The translations under genes and the position numbers were made by a program. The notes under the pieces are model-generated. The model had not been told where the DNA came from and did no database searches. It saw only the letters and a program-made list of their open reading frames with translations. From an uncultured bacterium (GTDB taxonomy: Bacteria > Desulfobacterota > Desulfobaccia > Desulfobaccales > 0-14-0-80-60-11): 64,000 bases of DNA. The DNA is taken from contig CALEAV010000014.1 of assembly GCA_937943575.1 (NCBI GenBank), positions 115,857 through 179,856 on the forward strand, in the 5' to 3' direction. This document shows positions 16,686 to 24,158 of the stretch, in pieces. Each line of letters begins with the position of its first letter. Position 1 is the first letter of the stretch.

Positions 16686-17308
16686 TCGCCACCCGCAACC
16701 CCGGGAAGGTGCGGGAGCTGGCGGAGCTCCTGGCGGACCTGCCGCTTCGCCTCCTCAGCCTGGCGGACTTCCCGGAATTGCCGGAGATCCCTGAGGAGGG
16801 GGAGACCTTCCTGGCCAACGCCGTGGCCAAGGCCCGGCAGGTGGCCGCCCTCACGAGGCTCCCGGCCCTGGCGGACGACTCCGGCCTGGAGGTGGCGGCC
16901 CTGGGGGGCCGGCCCGGGGTGCATTCGGCCCGCTACGCCGCCGACCGCACCGCGCCTTTGCCCCCCACGGACGAGGACAACTGGCGCAAGCTCCTGCAGG
17001 AGCTCACCGGGGTGCCTGAAGGGGCGCGGCAGGCCCGCTTTGTCTGCGTCATCGCCCTGGCCCTGCCCGACGGCCGCCTCTTCACCGCCCGGGGGGAGTG
17101 CTCCGGCACCATCGCCTCCGAACCCCGGGGCCACCACGGCTTCGGGTATGACCCGGTCTTCTGGCTGCCTGAGTATGGCGCCACCATGGCGGAGGTGGGT
17201 CTGGAGGTAAAAAACCGCCTCAGCCACCGGGCTCGGGCTTTGGCGGAGATGAAAGAGGTCCTGCGGCGCCTGGTGGCCGAGGGGGCTTTCAGCGGTCCGT
17301 CCGCCTGA
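16664..17308 (+). CDS. rdgB: dITP/XTP pyrophosphatase
   Basis: A 214-residue Ham1/RdgB-type nucleotide-pool cleaner that hydrolyses non-canonical purine triphosphates. Motifs: VVIATRNPGKVREL (about 6-19), EGETFLANAVAKARQVA, ALADDSGLEVAALGGRPGVHSARYA, GECSGTIASEPRGHHGFGYDPVFWLPEYGATMAEV, and NRLSHRARAL near the end. All expected active-site residues are present. The start overlaps the end of rph, so coupling is likely; rph-rdgB is a widespread gene pair. Confidence 0.95.
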   Translation: MAAPAVVIATRNPGKVRELAELLADLPLRLLSLADFPELPEIPEEGETFLANAVAKARQVAALTRLPALADDSGLEVAALGGRPGVHSARYAADRTAPLPPTDEDNWRKLLQELTGVPEGARQARFVCVIALALPDGRLFTARGECSGTIASEPRGHHGFGYDPVFWLPEYGATMAEVGLEVKNRLSHRARALAEMKEVLRRLVAEGAFSGPSA

Positions 17309-17318
17309 GCCATCTTGT

Positions 17319-17396
17319 CGGGACGTGGCGCAGCCTGGTCAGCGCGCGTGCCTTGGGAGCACGAGGTCGGCGGTTCAAATCCGCCCGTCCCGACCA
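17319..17396 (+). tRNA. tRNA-Pro (TGG)
   Basis: A 78-base cloverleaf with encoded CCA. The acceptor stem is CGGGACG/CGTCCCG, the anticodon stem is CGTGC/GCACG around loop CTTGGGA giving anticodon TGG, and the T-arm has GGCGG/CCGCC with TTCAAAT. It begins 10 bases after the rdgB stop, with no terminator between, so it may be co-transcribed with rph-rdgB. Only 4 bases separate it from the end of the convergent gene at 17401. Confidence 0.95.
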
Positions 17397-17400
17397 TTCC

Positions 17401-17727
17401 TTAGCGGCTGGCCGGCTTCATGACCTCCTGGGCCCAGCTCAGGGCCGCCGACACCCGGGGAAAGCCGATGGTGCTGGTCAGCAGGATGAGGGCGTGGGTG
17501 ATCTCCTCCGGCGCCGCCCCGGCCGCCAACGCCCGGCGCACGTGGCTGTGCACCGAGCCCTCCGAGCCGATGGCCGCCGCGGCCGCCATCTGGATGAGGT
17601 GCGAGGTCTTCTCCTCCAGGGGACCCGCCTGCCGCACCGTCTCCCCCAGGCGCTCCAGGGCGTTGACAAATTCCCCGTGTTTTTCCTTCAGATTGCGATA
17701 CCAGGCGGGGTAGCCGGCATTGACCAT
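17401..17727 (-). CDS. Carboxymuconolactone decarboxylase-like protein without CxxC
   Basis: A 108-residue all-helical protein of the CMD/AhpD superfamily: IQMAAAAAIGSEGSVHSHVRRALAAGAAPEEITHALIL follows the CMD helix pattern. AhpD-like members have ECxYCxxxH at this place; here it reads IGSEGSVHSHV, keeping the histidine but lacking both cysteines, so alkyl-hydroperoxidase chemistry is unlikely. AAGGAGG lies just upstream of ATG 17727, which rejects the longer frame. Function remains open; cysteine-free relatives include gamma-carboxymuconolactone decarboxylase itself. Confidence 0.8.
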   Translation of the reverse strand: MVNAGYPAWYRNLKEKHGEFVNALERLGETVRQAGPLEEKTSHLIQMAAAAAIGSEGSVHSHVRRALAAGAAPEEITHALILLTSTIGFPRVSAALSWAQEVMKPASR

Positions 17728-18221
17728 ACCTGCCTCCTTATGGGGTCTGGAACCATCATGCCCCAAGGGGAGGGGGCCCGTCAAGGACCGGAAGCGGGGC
17801 CGGGGGAAGACCCGTTCCCCTTTCTGGTCAGGGGGACCACCCGCCAGGGAGGGGCGATCATCTTTGGGCGGGGCCAGGAAAGGCCCGGTCCCCCTCCGGG
17901 TGATGGGACTGCGGCGGACAGCCATGGCAAGGGGGCCGCGGTCCCGGACTCCCCCCGCCCAGACCCGCTCAGCCCACCCCTTGAACTTTTTATGAAAACG
18001 GGGAGGCGGCCCCCAGGCGTGGTTGGAGATGAAAGGGGCGGTTCAGCCTTCCCCTGCACCTCAATCCATGTCCCCAAGCAAGACCGGCAGACCGCGGCAG
18101 CTCCAGGTCCCTTGGCGTGGGAGGAGGTTCTTGAGGCGTGGCCGGGACCGGGGCCCGACTCTCCATGTCACCAAGCTTGCGAGGGGAACCCACCGGCTCT
18201 CCCCCCCGGAAAACCGCCTCC
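17728..18221. other. GC-rich intergenic region, no gene seen
   Basis: About 490 bases between two minus-strand genes. The frames crossing it are Pro/Arg/Gly-rich shadows. No promoter, terminator or structured RNA is evident. Confidence 0.5.
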
Positions 18222-19151
18222 CTAGACCTGGTACGGTCGGGCCAGGGTCAGGGCCTGGATCAGGCGGGTGAGGAGGGCGTTCACCGGGGTGGGCACCCCA
18301 AGGCGCGCCCCCCGGGCCGCCACTTCGCCGTTGAGGGCCGCGATCTCCGTTTCCCGGCCGGCCAGCACGTCCTGGAGCATGGAGGAAAGGTTGGCGGCGG
18401 TGGCGGCGCACACCTCCCTGAGCCGCGCCTCCGGGTCCACGGCCACCTCCAGCCCCTGGGCCGAAGCCACCGCCTGCGCCTCCCGGGCGGCGGCCAGGGC
18501 CACCTCCCAGGCCGGGGGGAGCTCCGGCAGCACGCCGTTTGGCACCCTGAGGAGGGCCGTCAGGGGATTGACGGCCACATTCACCAGGAGCTTTTCCCAG
18601 AGCATGGCCTCAATGTCCAGGCGCACCTCACAGGGCAACCCGGCCTGGCGGAACTCCGCCGCCACCGCCCTCAGCTCCTCCGGGCTCACCCGGGCCCCGG
18701 GAGCGGGCCCGATGTAGGTGAACCCCCGGCCGGCATGGATGACCTCGCCCTCCCGGGGCCGGGTGGCCCCGAGAAAGCTCACCCCGGCCAGCAGGCGTTC
18801 CCGGCCCGCCACTTCCGCCAGGCGCTCCAGGTTGCCCAAGCCGTTCTGCAGGGTGAGGATGAGGCCCCCCGGGGCCAGGAGGCCGGGGAGGAGCCGGGCT
18901 GCCGCGGCGGTGGCCGGGGCCTTCACCGTCACCACCACCAGGTCCGCTGGGCCGGCTTCCGACGCCGGGCGCACCGGCACCTGGACCCGCCGGGCCTCCC
19001 CCTCCAGGGGGCGAAAAAGCAGGCCCTCCCGGGTGAGGCGGGCGGCCCGCTCGGGGCGGTGATCCACCAGGACCACCTCCCGGCCGGCCTCATGCAATTG
19101 GACGGCCACCAGGGACCCCAGGGCCCCGGGGCCGAGCACCGCAATCCTCAC
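18222..19151 (-). CDS. panE: 2-dehydropantoate 2-reductase family protein
   Basis: A 309-residue ketopantoate reductase-type enzyme, making pantoate for coenzyme A with NADPH. The Rossmann motif is VLGPGALGSLVAVQL (about 5-19), ADLVVVTVKAPAT carries the conserved VKA, and ILTLQNGLGNLERL the NG motif. The second half has the catalytic-lysine segment LWEKLLVNVAVNPLTALL (K near 195) and LNGEVAARGARLGVPTPVNALL at the C-terminus. All PanE landmarks are present; since the family includes paralogues acting on other substrates, the exact substrate is inferred. It is monocistronic here. Confidence 0.85.
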   Translation of the reverse strand: MRIAVLGPGALGSLVAVQLHEAGREVVLVDHRPERAARLTREGLLFRPLEGEARRVQVPVRPASEAGPADLVVVTVKAPATAAAARLLPGLLAPGGLILTLQNGLGNLERLAEVAGRERLLAGVSFLGATRPREGEVIHAGRGFTYIGPAPGARVSPEELRAVAAEFRQAGLPCEVRLDIEAMLWEKLLVNVAVNPLTALLRVPNGVLPELPPAWEVALAAAREAQAVASAQGLEVAVDPEARLREVCAATAANLSSMLQDVLAGRETEIAALNGEVAARGARLGVPTPVNALLTRLIQALTLARPYQV

Positions 19152-19393
19152 GGTCCATCCTCCGCAGGCCTAAAGGCGCAAGCGGGAAACAAGGCAAAGC
19201 AGAGGGATCAGGGGCATGACCCTTCGCCCCTCTGCCCTGTCCCGTGGCCGGAGGCTTCCGGAAGAGAACCGGGCCACGCCCGGCACCACCCCCCGGGGGG
19301 GAATGACGGCGGGCTGCCTCCAGTCTCCGGGCCCTTAGCGATACGTGAACCACTTTTTCATTTTATCTGAATTTCCGTCAAGATTCTTTTCCG

Positions 19394-19423
19394 TTGTGAC
19401 GAAAAGAGGGATATTGGTATACT
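19394..19423 (+). promoter_or_regulatory. Candidate promoter of phoU
   Basis: TTGTGA (19394-19399), an 18-base spacer and TATACT (19418-19423). CTTTTC and GAAAAG flank the -35 as a short inverted repeat with a 9-base gap, which could be an operator. A PhoB box is not obvious. Confidence 0.5.
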
Positions 19424-19445
19424 TGAAGGAAGGATGGGGGGCAGC

Positions 19446-20147
19446 ATGGCGACGGCGATGACGGTTTCCCGGCAATTGGATCAGGAGCTGGAGAGCCTCA
19501 AGCAGAAGCTCCTGGCGATGGCAGCCCTGGCAGAGAGCGCAGTGCAGAAGAGCGTCCTGTCCGTCTCCGAACGCAACTCTGATCTGGCCCGGGACGTCAT
19601 CACCGAGGACATCACCATCAACCGCATGGAGCTGGACATCGAGGAGCAAGCCTTCCGGCTTTTGGCCCTCCGCCAGCCGCTGGCCACGGATCTGCGCCTC
19701 ATCGTGGCCGCCATGCGCATCGCCACCGAGCTGGAACGCATCGCCGATCAGGCGGTGAACATCGCCGAGCGGGCCCTGGAGCTCAATGCCCGGGAGCCCC
19801 TGGAGTTGCCCATCGACATCCGGCCCATGGCCGATTTGGCCCTGGGCATGGTGCGCACCAGCATTGAGGCCTTTGTGCAGCAGGACCCCCGCCTGGCGGT
19901 GCAGGTCTGTCAGCGGGACGTGGAAGCGGACATCATGGATGACGAATACATCCAGAAGATTCTGGATGCCATGATCCAGGAGTCCCGCTGGGTGGTGCGC
20001 CTGCATCACTTCATGATCATCATCCGCAACCTGGAGCGCATCGCTGATCTGGCTACCAACATCGCCGAGGACATCGTCTTCATCGTGGAGGGCAAGGTCA
20101 TCAAACATCGGTGCGAAGACTGGGCACTCTTTGCCCCGCCAGCCTGA
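19446..20147 (+). CDS. phoU: Phosphate transport system regulator PhoU
   Basis: A 233-residue PhoU with two tandem three-helix bundles. The metal-binding E(D)xxxD signatures are visible as TELERIADQAVNIAERAL (first repeat) and RNLERIADLATNIAEDIVFI (second repeat). PhoU links the Pst transporter to PhoR and dampens the phosphate response. No pst or phoBR genes are in this window, so it is detached from its usual operon. An in-frame ATG 12 bases upstream (19434) is possible, but it lies almost at the predicted transcript start. The 3' end overlaps dnaA tail-to-tail by 47 bases. Confidence 0.9.
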   Translation: MATAMTVSRQLDQELESLKQKLLAMAALAESAVQKSVLSVSERNSDLARDVITEDITINRMELDIEEQAFRLLALRQPLATDLRLIVAAMRIATELERIADQAVNIAERALELNAREPLELPIDIRPMADLALGMVRTSIEAFVQQDPRLAVQVCQRDVEADIMDDEYIQKILDAMIQESRWVVRLHHFMIIIRNLERIADLATNIAEDIVFIVEGKVIKHRCEDWALFAPPA

Positions 20148-21477
20148 CCTGGGCCTGGGCCAGCTTCTCCTCCAGAAACCTCATCTCCTCCTCCAGCCGG
20201 GGCTGGATGCGCCGGTCCCGCTCCAGGCTCTGGAGTGCATGCACCACCGAGGAGTGGCTGCGATTAAAGAGGCGGCCCAACTCGGTGACGGTCTTGCCGG
20301 TATAGAGCTGGGCGAAGTAGAGGGCCACCTGCCGGGCCCGGACCAGCTTTTTCTGCCGGGAGCGCCCCAGGAGATCCTTGACGCTCACCTGGAAGTACTC
20401 CCCCACCAGCTTCTGGATCTGCGGGATGGTGAGGCGGGAGTCCACCGCCTTGAGGTCGTGGAGCACCTCCTGGGCCGCCCTTAAGGTGATGGGCTCCTGA
20501 AGCAGGGTGGCCCGGGCCGCCAGGCAGTCCAGGGCGCTCTCCAGGCGGCGCACATCCTCGGTGAGGTGCTCCGCCAGATACTCCAGGACCGGCCGGGGGG
20601 CAGCCAGCGCCCGTTCCTCGGCCTTGCGCACCAAAATCTGCACCCGGGTGGGGAAGTCCGGCTGGCCGATGGGGGTGATCAGCCCCCCGGTGAGCCGGGA
20701 GCTCAGCTCCCTGGAGAGCTGGCCGATCTCCCCGGGCAGATAGCAGCTGGTGAACACCAACCGCTTCTGCCGGCTCATCAAGGCGTCCAGGGTGTAGCAG
20801 AGCTCCGCCTGGATCTTTTCCTTGCCGCTCAAAAACTGCACCTCCTCCAGGAGCAGCACGTCGCACTCCTGGCGGTATTTCTCCTTGAAGCGCCCCATCT
20901 GCCCGGCCTTGAGGGAGCGCACCATATCGTTGGCGAAGTCCTCGGCGGTGGCATAGAGGATGCGGGTGCCCGGCTCGGTCTCCCGGAGGAAGTTGCCCAC
21001 CGCCTGGGAGAGGTGGCTCTTCCCCAGGCCGGGGCCGGAGGTGAGAAAGAGGATGCCGTTTAACAGGGTGTCATTGCGGGCCAGGGCCTGGGAGGCCTGA
21101 AAGGCCAGGCGGTTGGAGGCGCCCACCACGAAGCGCTCGAAGGTGAAGGCCCGGTGCAGGGGGCGGCCGTTTTTGGGGGGCGCCAGCTCCGGCAGGGCGG
21201 GCTGCACCCCCGGCGGCTGGCCCGGGGTTTGCCCCCGGCCCCGGCCGGCGGCCGCCACCTCCACCGGCCCCTGATACCCCAGGGAGGCGAGGGTCCGGGT
21301 AATGAGGGGCAGGTAGTGGCTCTCCAGCCAGCGCCGGGCAAAGGGGTTGGGGCACACCAGGCGCAGGCCTCCCCCCGGGGAGCCCTCCACCTTCACCGGC
21401 TCCAGCCAGAGGGCGAAACTCGAGGGGGAGATCCGCTCCTTCAGATGCTTTCGGGCAGCTTCCCACAAGTCGTCCAT
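20101..21477 (-). CDS. dnaA: Chromosomal replication initiator DnaA (divergent)
   Basis: A 458-residue DnaA with four domains: N-terminal DLWEAARKHLKERISPSSFALWLEP (1-27), a Pro/Gly linker (about 78-105), the AAA+ core and the C-terminal DNA-binding domain. The Walker A is SGPGLGKSH (147-155; usually GKTH), Walker B CDVLLLEEVQF (205-215; usually LLIDDIQF), sensor 2 DVRRLESAL (308-316). The DNA-recognition signature reads NRSHSSVVHA (405-414), where E. coli has GRDHTTVLHA, so the acidic residue is replaced by Ser. Domain order and length are normal, so it is probably functional, but as the origin initiator or a paralogue is not settled: no dnaN or recF follows. The ATG at 21477 is preceded by GGGGGA. 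Confidence 0.88.
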   Translation of the reverse strand: MDDLWEAARKHLKERISPSSFALWLEPVKVEGSPGGGLRLVCPNPFARRWLESHYLPLITRTLASLGYQGPVEVAAAGRGRGQTPGQPPGVQPALPELAPPKNGRPLHRAFTFERFVVGASNRLAFQASQALARNDTLLNGILFLTSGPGLGKSHLSQAVGNFLRETEPGTRILYATAEDFANDMVRSLKAGQMGRFKEKYRQECDVLLLEEVQFLSGKEKIQAELCYTLDALMSRQKRLVFTSCYLPGEIGQLSRELSSRLTGGLITPIGQPDFPTRVQILVRKAEERALAAPRPVLEYLAEHLTEDVRRLESALDCLAARATLLQEPITLRAAQEVLHDLKAVDSRLTIPQIQKLVGEYFQVSVKDLLGRSRQKKLVRARQVALYFAQLYTGKTVTELGRLFNRSHSSVVHALQSLERDRRIQPRLEEEMRFLEEKLAQAQVRLAGQRVPSLRTDV

Positions 21478-21784
21478 GACATCCCCCACTGACAGGGGTA
21501 TGGTAACCTCTCCTCCCACCTGCGGCAATGGGGCTCCCCGGCAATGGCAGTTACCTCCCACTTAGCCGGAAACGGGGCCCGGCGGGAGGAAAGCCATATC
21601 TCGGGCGGGATTGCGGCCTCCAGATAATTTTTTGTTATTTCAATAAGTTAATCTTAAAGGGTCCATTGGTGTCCGGTTTTTTGGACTGCCCGCCCCCCCG
21701 CCGCCCGACCCCCCAAACTTGACCATTCTCCTCTTTCCTTTCAATTTCATAGGGTGCCTGGGTCCTCCCCCTGCAAAATTTCCT

Positions 21785-21848
21785 AACCTGCTCATTACAA
21801 TCCAAGAACCTGAGGTGAATAAAAATTTTTTTGTAATTTGAGCAGGTT
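21785..21848. repeat. Long inverted repeat upstream of dnaA
   Basis: Left arm AACCTGCTCATTACAA (21785-21800) and right arm TTGTAATTTGAGCAGGTT (21831-21848) are reverse complements apart from a 2-base insertion, across a 30-base spacer. Further ACCTG words occur at 21808 and 21868. It could be an operator pair, origin element or cruciform. Confidence 0.75.
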
Positions 21849-21963
21849 GATAATGTTTTGCGTTTTTACCTGATAACTTTCCGGCGGATATCCCATGGCC
21901 TCATCAGGGATTACCCAAGATCTTTTAAGGGATTCACTGATCAGGCGGGGCCACCCCTCCTCC

Positions 21964-21991
21964 TTGACAAATCCCCGGCAGGGGATATGAT
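21964..21991 (+). promoter_or_regulatory. Sigma-70 promoter of the GNAT gene
   Basis: Perfect TTGACA (21964-21969), 16-base spacer, TATGAT (21986-21991). The predicted start near 21998 lies downstream of two in-frame ATGs at 21987 and 21990 and therefore supports the ATG at 22020 as the translation start. Confidence 0.75.
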
Positions 21992-22019
21992 GCCCTTAAG
22001 CCCCCTCCGAGGCGGTCCC

Positions 22020-22589
22020 ATGATCAACTATGTCGCCTATCGCAAGTTCGTCACCCTGAAAAACGGCAAGCGGGTGATGTTCCGGTTCCTCAACGAACAG
22101 GACCGGGAAAACCTCATCCGCCTCTTCCAGGAGGCCCCGGAGGAGGACACCCGCTTCCTCAAGCAGGATGTCAAGGATGTGAAGCTCATCAACTTCTGGG
22201 TGGATCACATCAACTACCGCAAGGTCCTGCCCCTGGTGGCGGTGGACCTGGAGGACAACCGCCTGGTGGCCGACGCCACCCTGCACCGGGGCAAGCACTC
22301 CGCCAAGCACATCGGCGAGATCCGCATCTTCGTCTCCCGGGCCTACCGCAACCTGGGACTGGGGTCGCTGATGCTGGAGGAGCTCATCAACCTGGCCCGC
22401 AAGGAGGGTCTGCAATGGCTCAAGGCGGAGATCATCGCCGACCACAAAAAGGTCATCAAGGCCTTCCGGGAGAAGGGCTTTGAGCATCGGGCCACCCTGG
22501 ACGATTACTTCCTCCGCAAGGACGGCATGACCCACGACGTGGTGCTGATGATGCGCCCGGTGATCAGACGGGAGGAGGGGGAGTTTTAG
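22020..22589 (+). CDS. GNAT family N-acetyltransferase
   Basis: A 189-residue GCN5-related acetyltransferase. The acetyl-CoA pyrophosphate-binding motif is RNLGLGSLMLEELINLA (about 114-130; R/QxxGxG/A), preceded by strand GEIRIFVSRAYR and followed by LKAEIIADHKKVIKAFREKGF, the typical strand-helix pair. The N-terminal half (VTLKNGKRVMFRFLNEQDRENLIRLFQ) is the usual substrate-side region. The acceptor cannot be read from sequence. It is transcribed from its own promoter, divergent from dnaA. Confidence 0.88.
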   Translation: MINYVAYRKFVTLKNGKRVMFRFLNEQDRENLIRLFQEAPEEDTRFLKQDVKDVKLINFWVDHINYRKVLPLVAVDLEDNRLVADATLHRGKHSAKHIGEIRIFVSRAYRNLGLGSLMLEELINLARKEGLQWLKAEIIADHKKVIKAFREKGFEHRATLDDYFLRKDGMTHDVVLMMRPVIRREEGEF

Positions 22590-22790
22590 CCCCGAACGCC
22601 GGCCGGTGAGCCGGAGAGGAGGGGGGGCACCTGGAGTTCGCTGGAGAGGCACCCGGACTGCGGCCCCCGGCCGGGAATGAGAGGGGGGCGTTTCCCCACC
22701 CCCTGACCCCATGAGGGGGTGGGAGGCGGAGGGGAGGGCGGACCCCCTGAATTCCCCCCACACCCGTCAGCTTCCATCCCTGGAGTGGCA

Positions 22791-23966
22791 ATGTGCGGCG
22801 TGGCATCCGGATTGGAGGTCTTTCTCCGCCAGCCGCCGGCGTGGGTGGCAGGCGCCCGGCTGGGGCTCCTCAGCCACCCCGCCAGCGTGGACCGGCGCTA
22901 CCGCCATGCCCGGGAGCTCATCGCCGCCCACTTTCCCGGGCAGCTGGTGCGCCTCTTTTCCCCCCAGCACGGCCTGGGCGGGGAAAAGCAGGACAACATG
23001 GTGGCCTCCCCGGATGGCGTGGACCCCTGCCTGGGGATTCCGGTGGTGAGCCTCTACGGCCCCCGGCTGGCCCCGTCCCCGGAGACCCTGGCGGATCTGG
23101 ACGCGGTGCTGGTGGACCTGCAGGATGTGGGCACCCGGGTCTACACCTACCAGGCCACCCTGGCCGCCCTGATGGCGGCCGCCGGTGAGGCGGGGGTGAA
23201 GGTGGTGGTGCTGGACCGGCCCAATCCCCTGGGGGGGGTGCAGGTGGAGGGCAATCTCCTGAAGCCGGCCTTTGCCTCCTTTGTGGGCCCCTACCCCCTG
23301 CCCATGCGCCACGGCCTCACCCTGGGGGAGCTGGCCCGCTTCTATCAGGGCGAATACGGCCTCTCCTGCGAATTGGAGGTCATCCCCGCCCACGGCTGGC
23401 GCCGGGGGATGTACTTCGACGCCACCGGCCTGCCCTGGGTGCTCCCCTCCCCCAATCTCCCCACCCTGGAGGGCGCCTTGGTCTATCCCGGGCAGGTTCT
23501 CCTGGAGGGCACCAATCTCTCGGAGGGCCGGGGCACCACCCGCCCCTTTGAGTTCTTTGGGGCCCCCTTCCTGGAGCCCCGGCGGCTGCTGGCGGAGCTG
23601 GACCCGCCCCCGGCGGGGGTGGTCTTCCGGGAGGTCCTCTTCGAGCCCACCTTCCACAAGTGGCAGGGCCAGCCCTGCCGGGGCTTCCAGCTGCACGTCA
23701 CCGACCGGGCCGCCTTCAGGCCCTATGCCGCCACCCTGGCGCTCCTCCGGGCCGTCCTGAGGCTTTACCCCGACTCCTTCGCCTGGCGCCAGCCCCCCTA
23801 TGAATATGACACCCAGCGCCTCCCCTTCGATTTGCTCACCGGGGATGCGGCCATCCGGAAGGGCCTGGAGCAGGGGGTCACGGCGGCTGAGCTGGAGGCC
23901 GCCTGGCAGGGGGAGCTTGCCCACTACCTCGCCCGGCGCCGGCCTTATCTCCTTTACCCGGAATAA
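22791..23966 (+). CDS. DUF1343 / NamZ-like exo-N-acetylmuramidase
   Basis: A 391-residue DUF1343 protein; the family includes NamZ (GH171), which removes terminal N-acetylmuramic acid from peptidoglycan fragments. Landmarks: LFSPQHGLGGEKQDNM (about 59-74), LVDLQDVGTRVYTYQATL, VVVLDRPNPLGGVQVEGN, PLPMRHGLTLGELA, LPSPNLPTLEGALVYPGQVL, EGTNLSEGRGTTRPFEFFGAP and EPTFHKWQGQPCRGFQLH. No signal peptide is seen at the chosen ATG (GGAG just upstream), so it may work in the cytoplasm on recycled muropeptides, or the export signal is missing. It ends in the composite repeat copy 2. Confidence 0.88.
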   Translation: MCGVASGLEVFLRQPPAWVAGARLGLLSHPASVDRRYRHARELIAAHFPGQLVRLFSPQHGLGGEKQDNMVASPDGVDPCLGIPVVSLYGPRLAPSPETLADLDAVLVDLQDVGTRVYTYQATLAALMAAAGEAGVKVVVLDRPNPLGGVQVEGNLLKPAFASFVGPYPLPMRHGLTLGELARFYQGEYGLSCELEVIPAHGWRRGMYFDATGLPWVLPSPNLPTLEGALVYPGQVLLEGTNLSEGRGTTRPFEFFGAPFLEPRRLLAELDPPPAGVVFREVLFEPTFHKWQGQPCRGFQLHVTDRAAFRPYAATLALLRAVLRLYPDSFAWRQPPYEYDTQRLPFDLLTGDAAIRKGLEQGVTAAELEAAWQGELAHYLARRRPYLLYPE

Positions 23967-23991
23967 ACCGCCGCCGGCAGGCATCCCATTT

Positions 23992-24155
23992 TTGGGAGAG
24001 GGGGCCAGGGATCACAGCCCCCTGCCCCCCCCACCCCCTTACCTCTCCGGGGCAAATCGAGGCTCTTACCTCGATTTACCAATGATAATGCCGAGTTAGT
24101 AGAGGAGCGAGAGGTGAGGGCGTAAGAACTGAGTTCCACCGGCCCTCCCCTCCGC
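23992..24155. repeat. Composite palindromic repeat, copy 2
   Basis: Between the convergent ends of the namZ-like gene and mnmE. The first module (23992-24042) contains TTGGGAGAGGGGGCCAGGG and GCCCCCTGCCCC; the second (24114-24155) contains GTGAGGGCG and CCGGCCCTCCCCTCC. Between them lies a perfect hairpin AAATCGAGG-CTCTTA-CCTCGATTT (24054-24077) not found in the other copies, which could serve as a bidirectional terminator. Confidence 0.7.
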
Positions 24156-24158
24156 CAG

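Larger units (their letters stand above)
21478..22019. other. dnaA upstream spacer, possible origin region
   Basis: About 540 bases between divergent dnaA and the GNAT gene. Positions 21610-21880 are strongly AT-rich against a GC-rich background and include a long inverted repeat (21785-21848). Setting beside dnaA and near rpmH-rnpA-yidC-mnmE suits an origin, but I find no TTATCCACA-type DnaA box in either orientation; the nearest is GGTTGATAA near 21844-21852, with two mismatches. Confidence 0.4.

Noticed and set aside
21478-22019. DnaA boxes in the dnaA upstream spacer
   Set aside because: Only two-mismatch TGATAA-containing words were found, so I do not annotate boxes or call a firm oriC.
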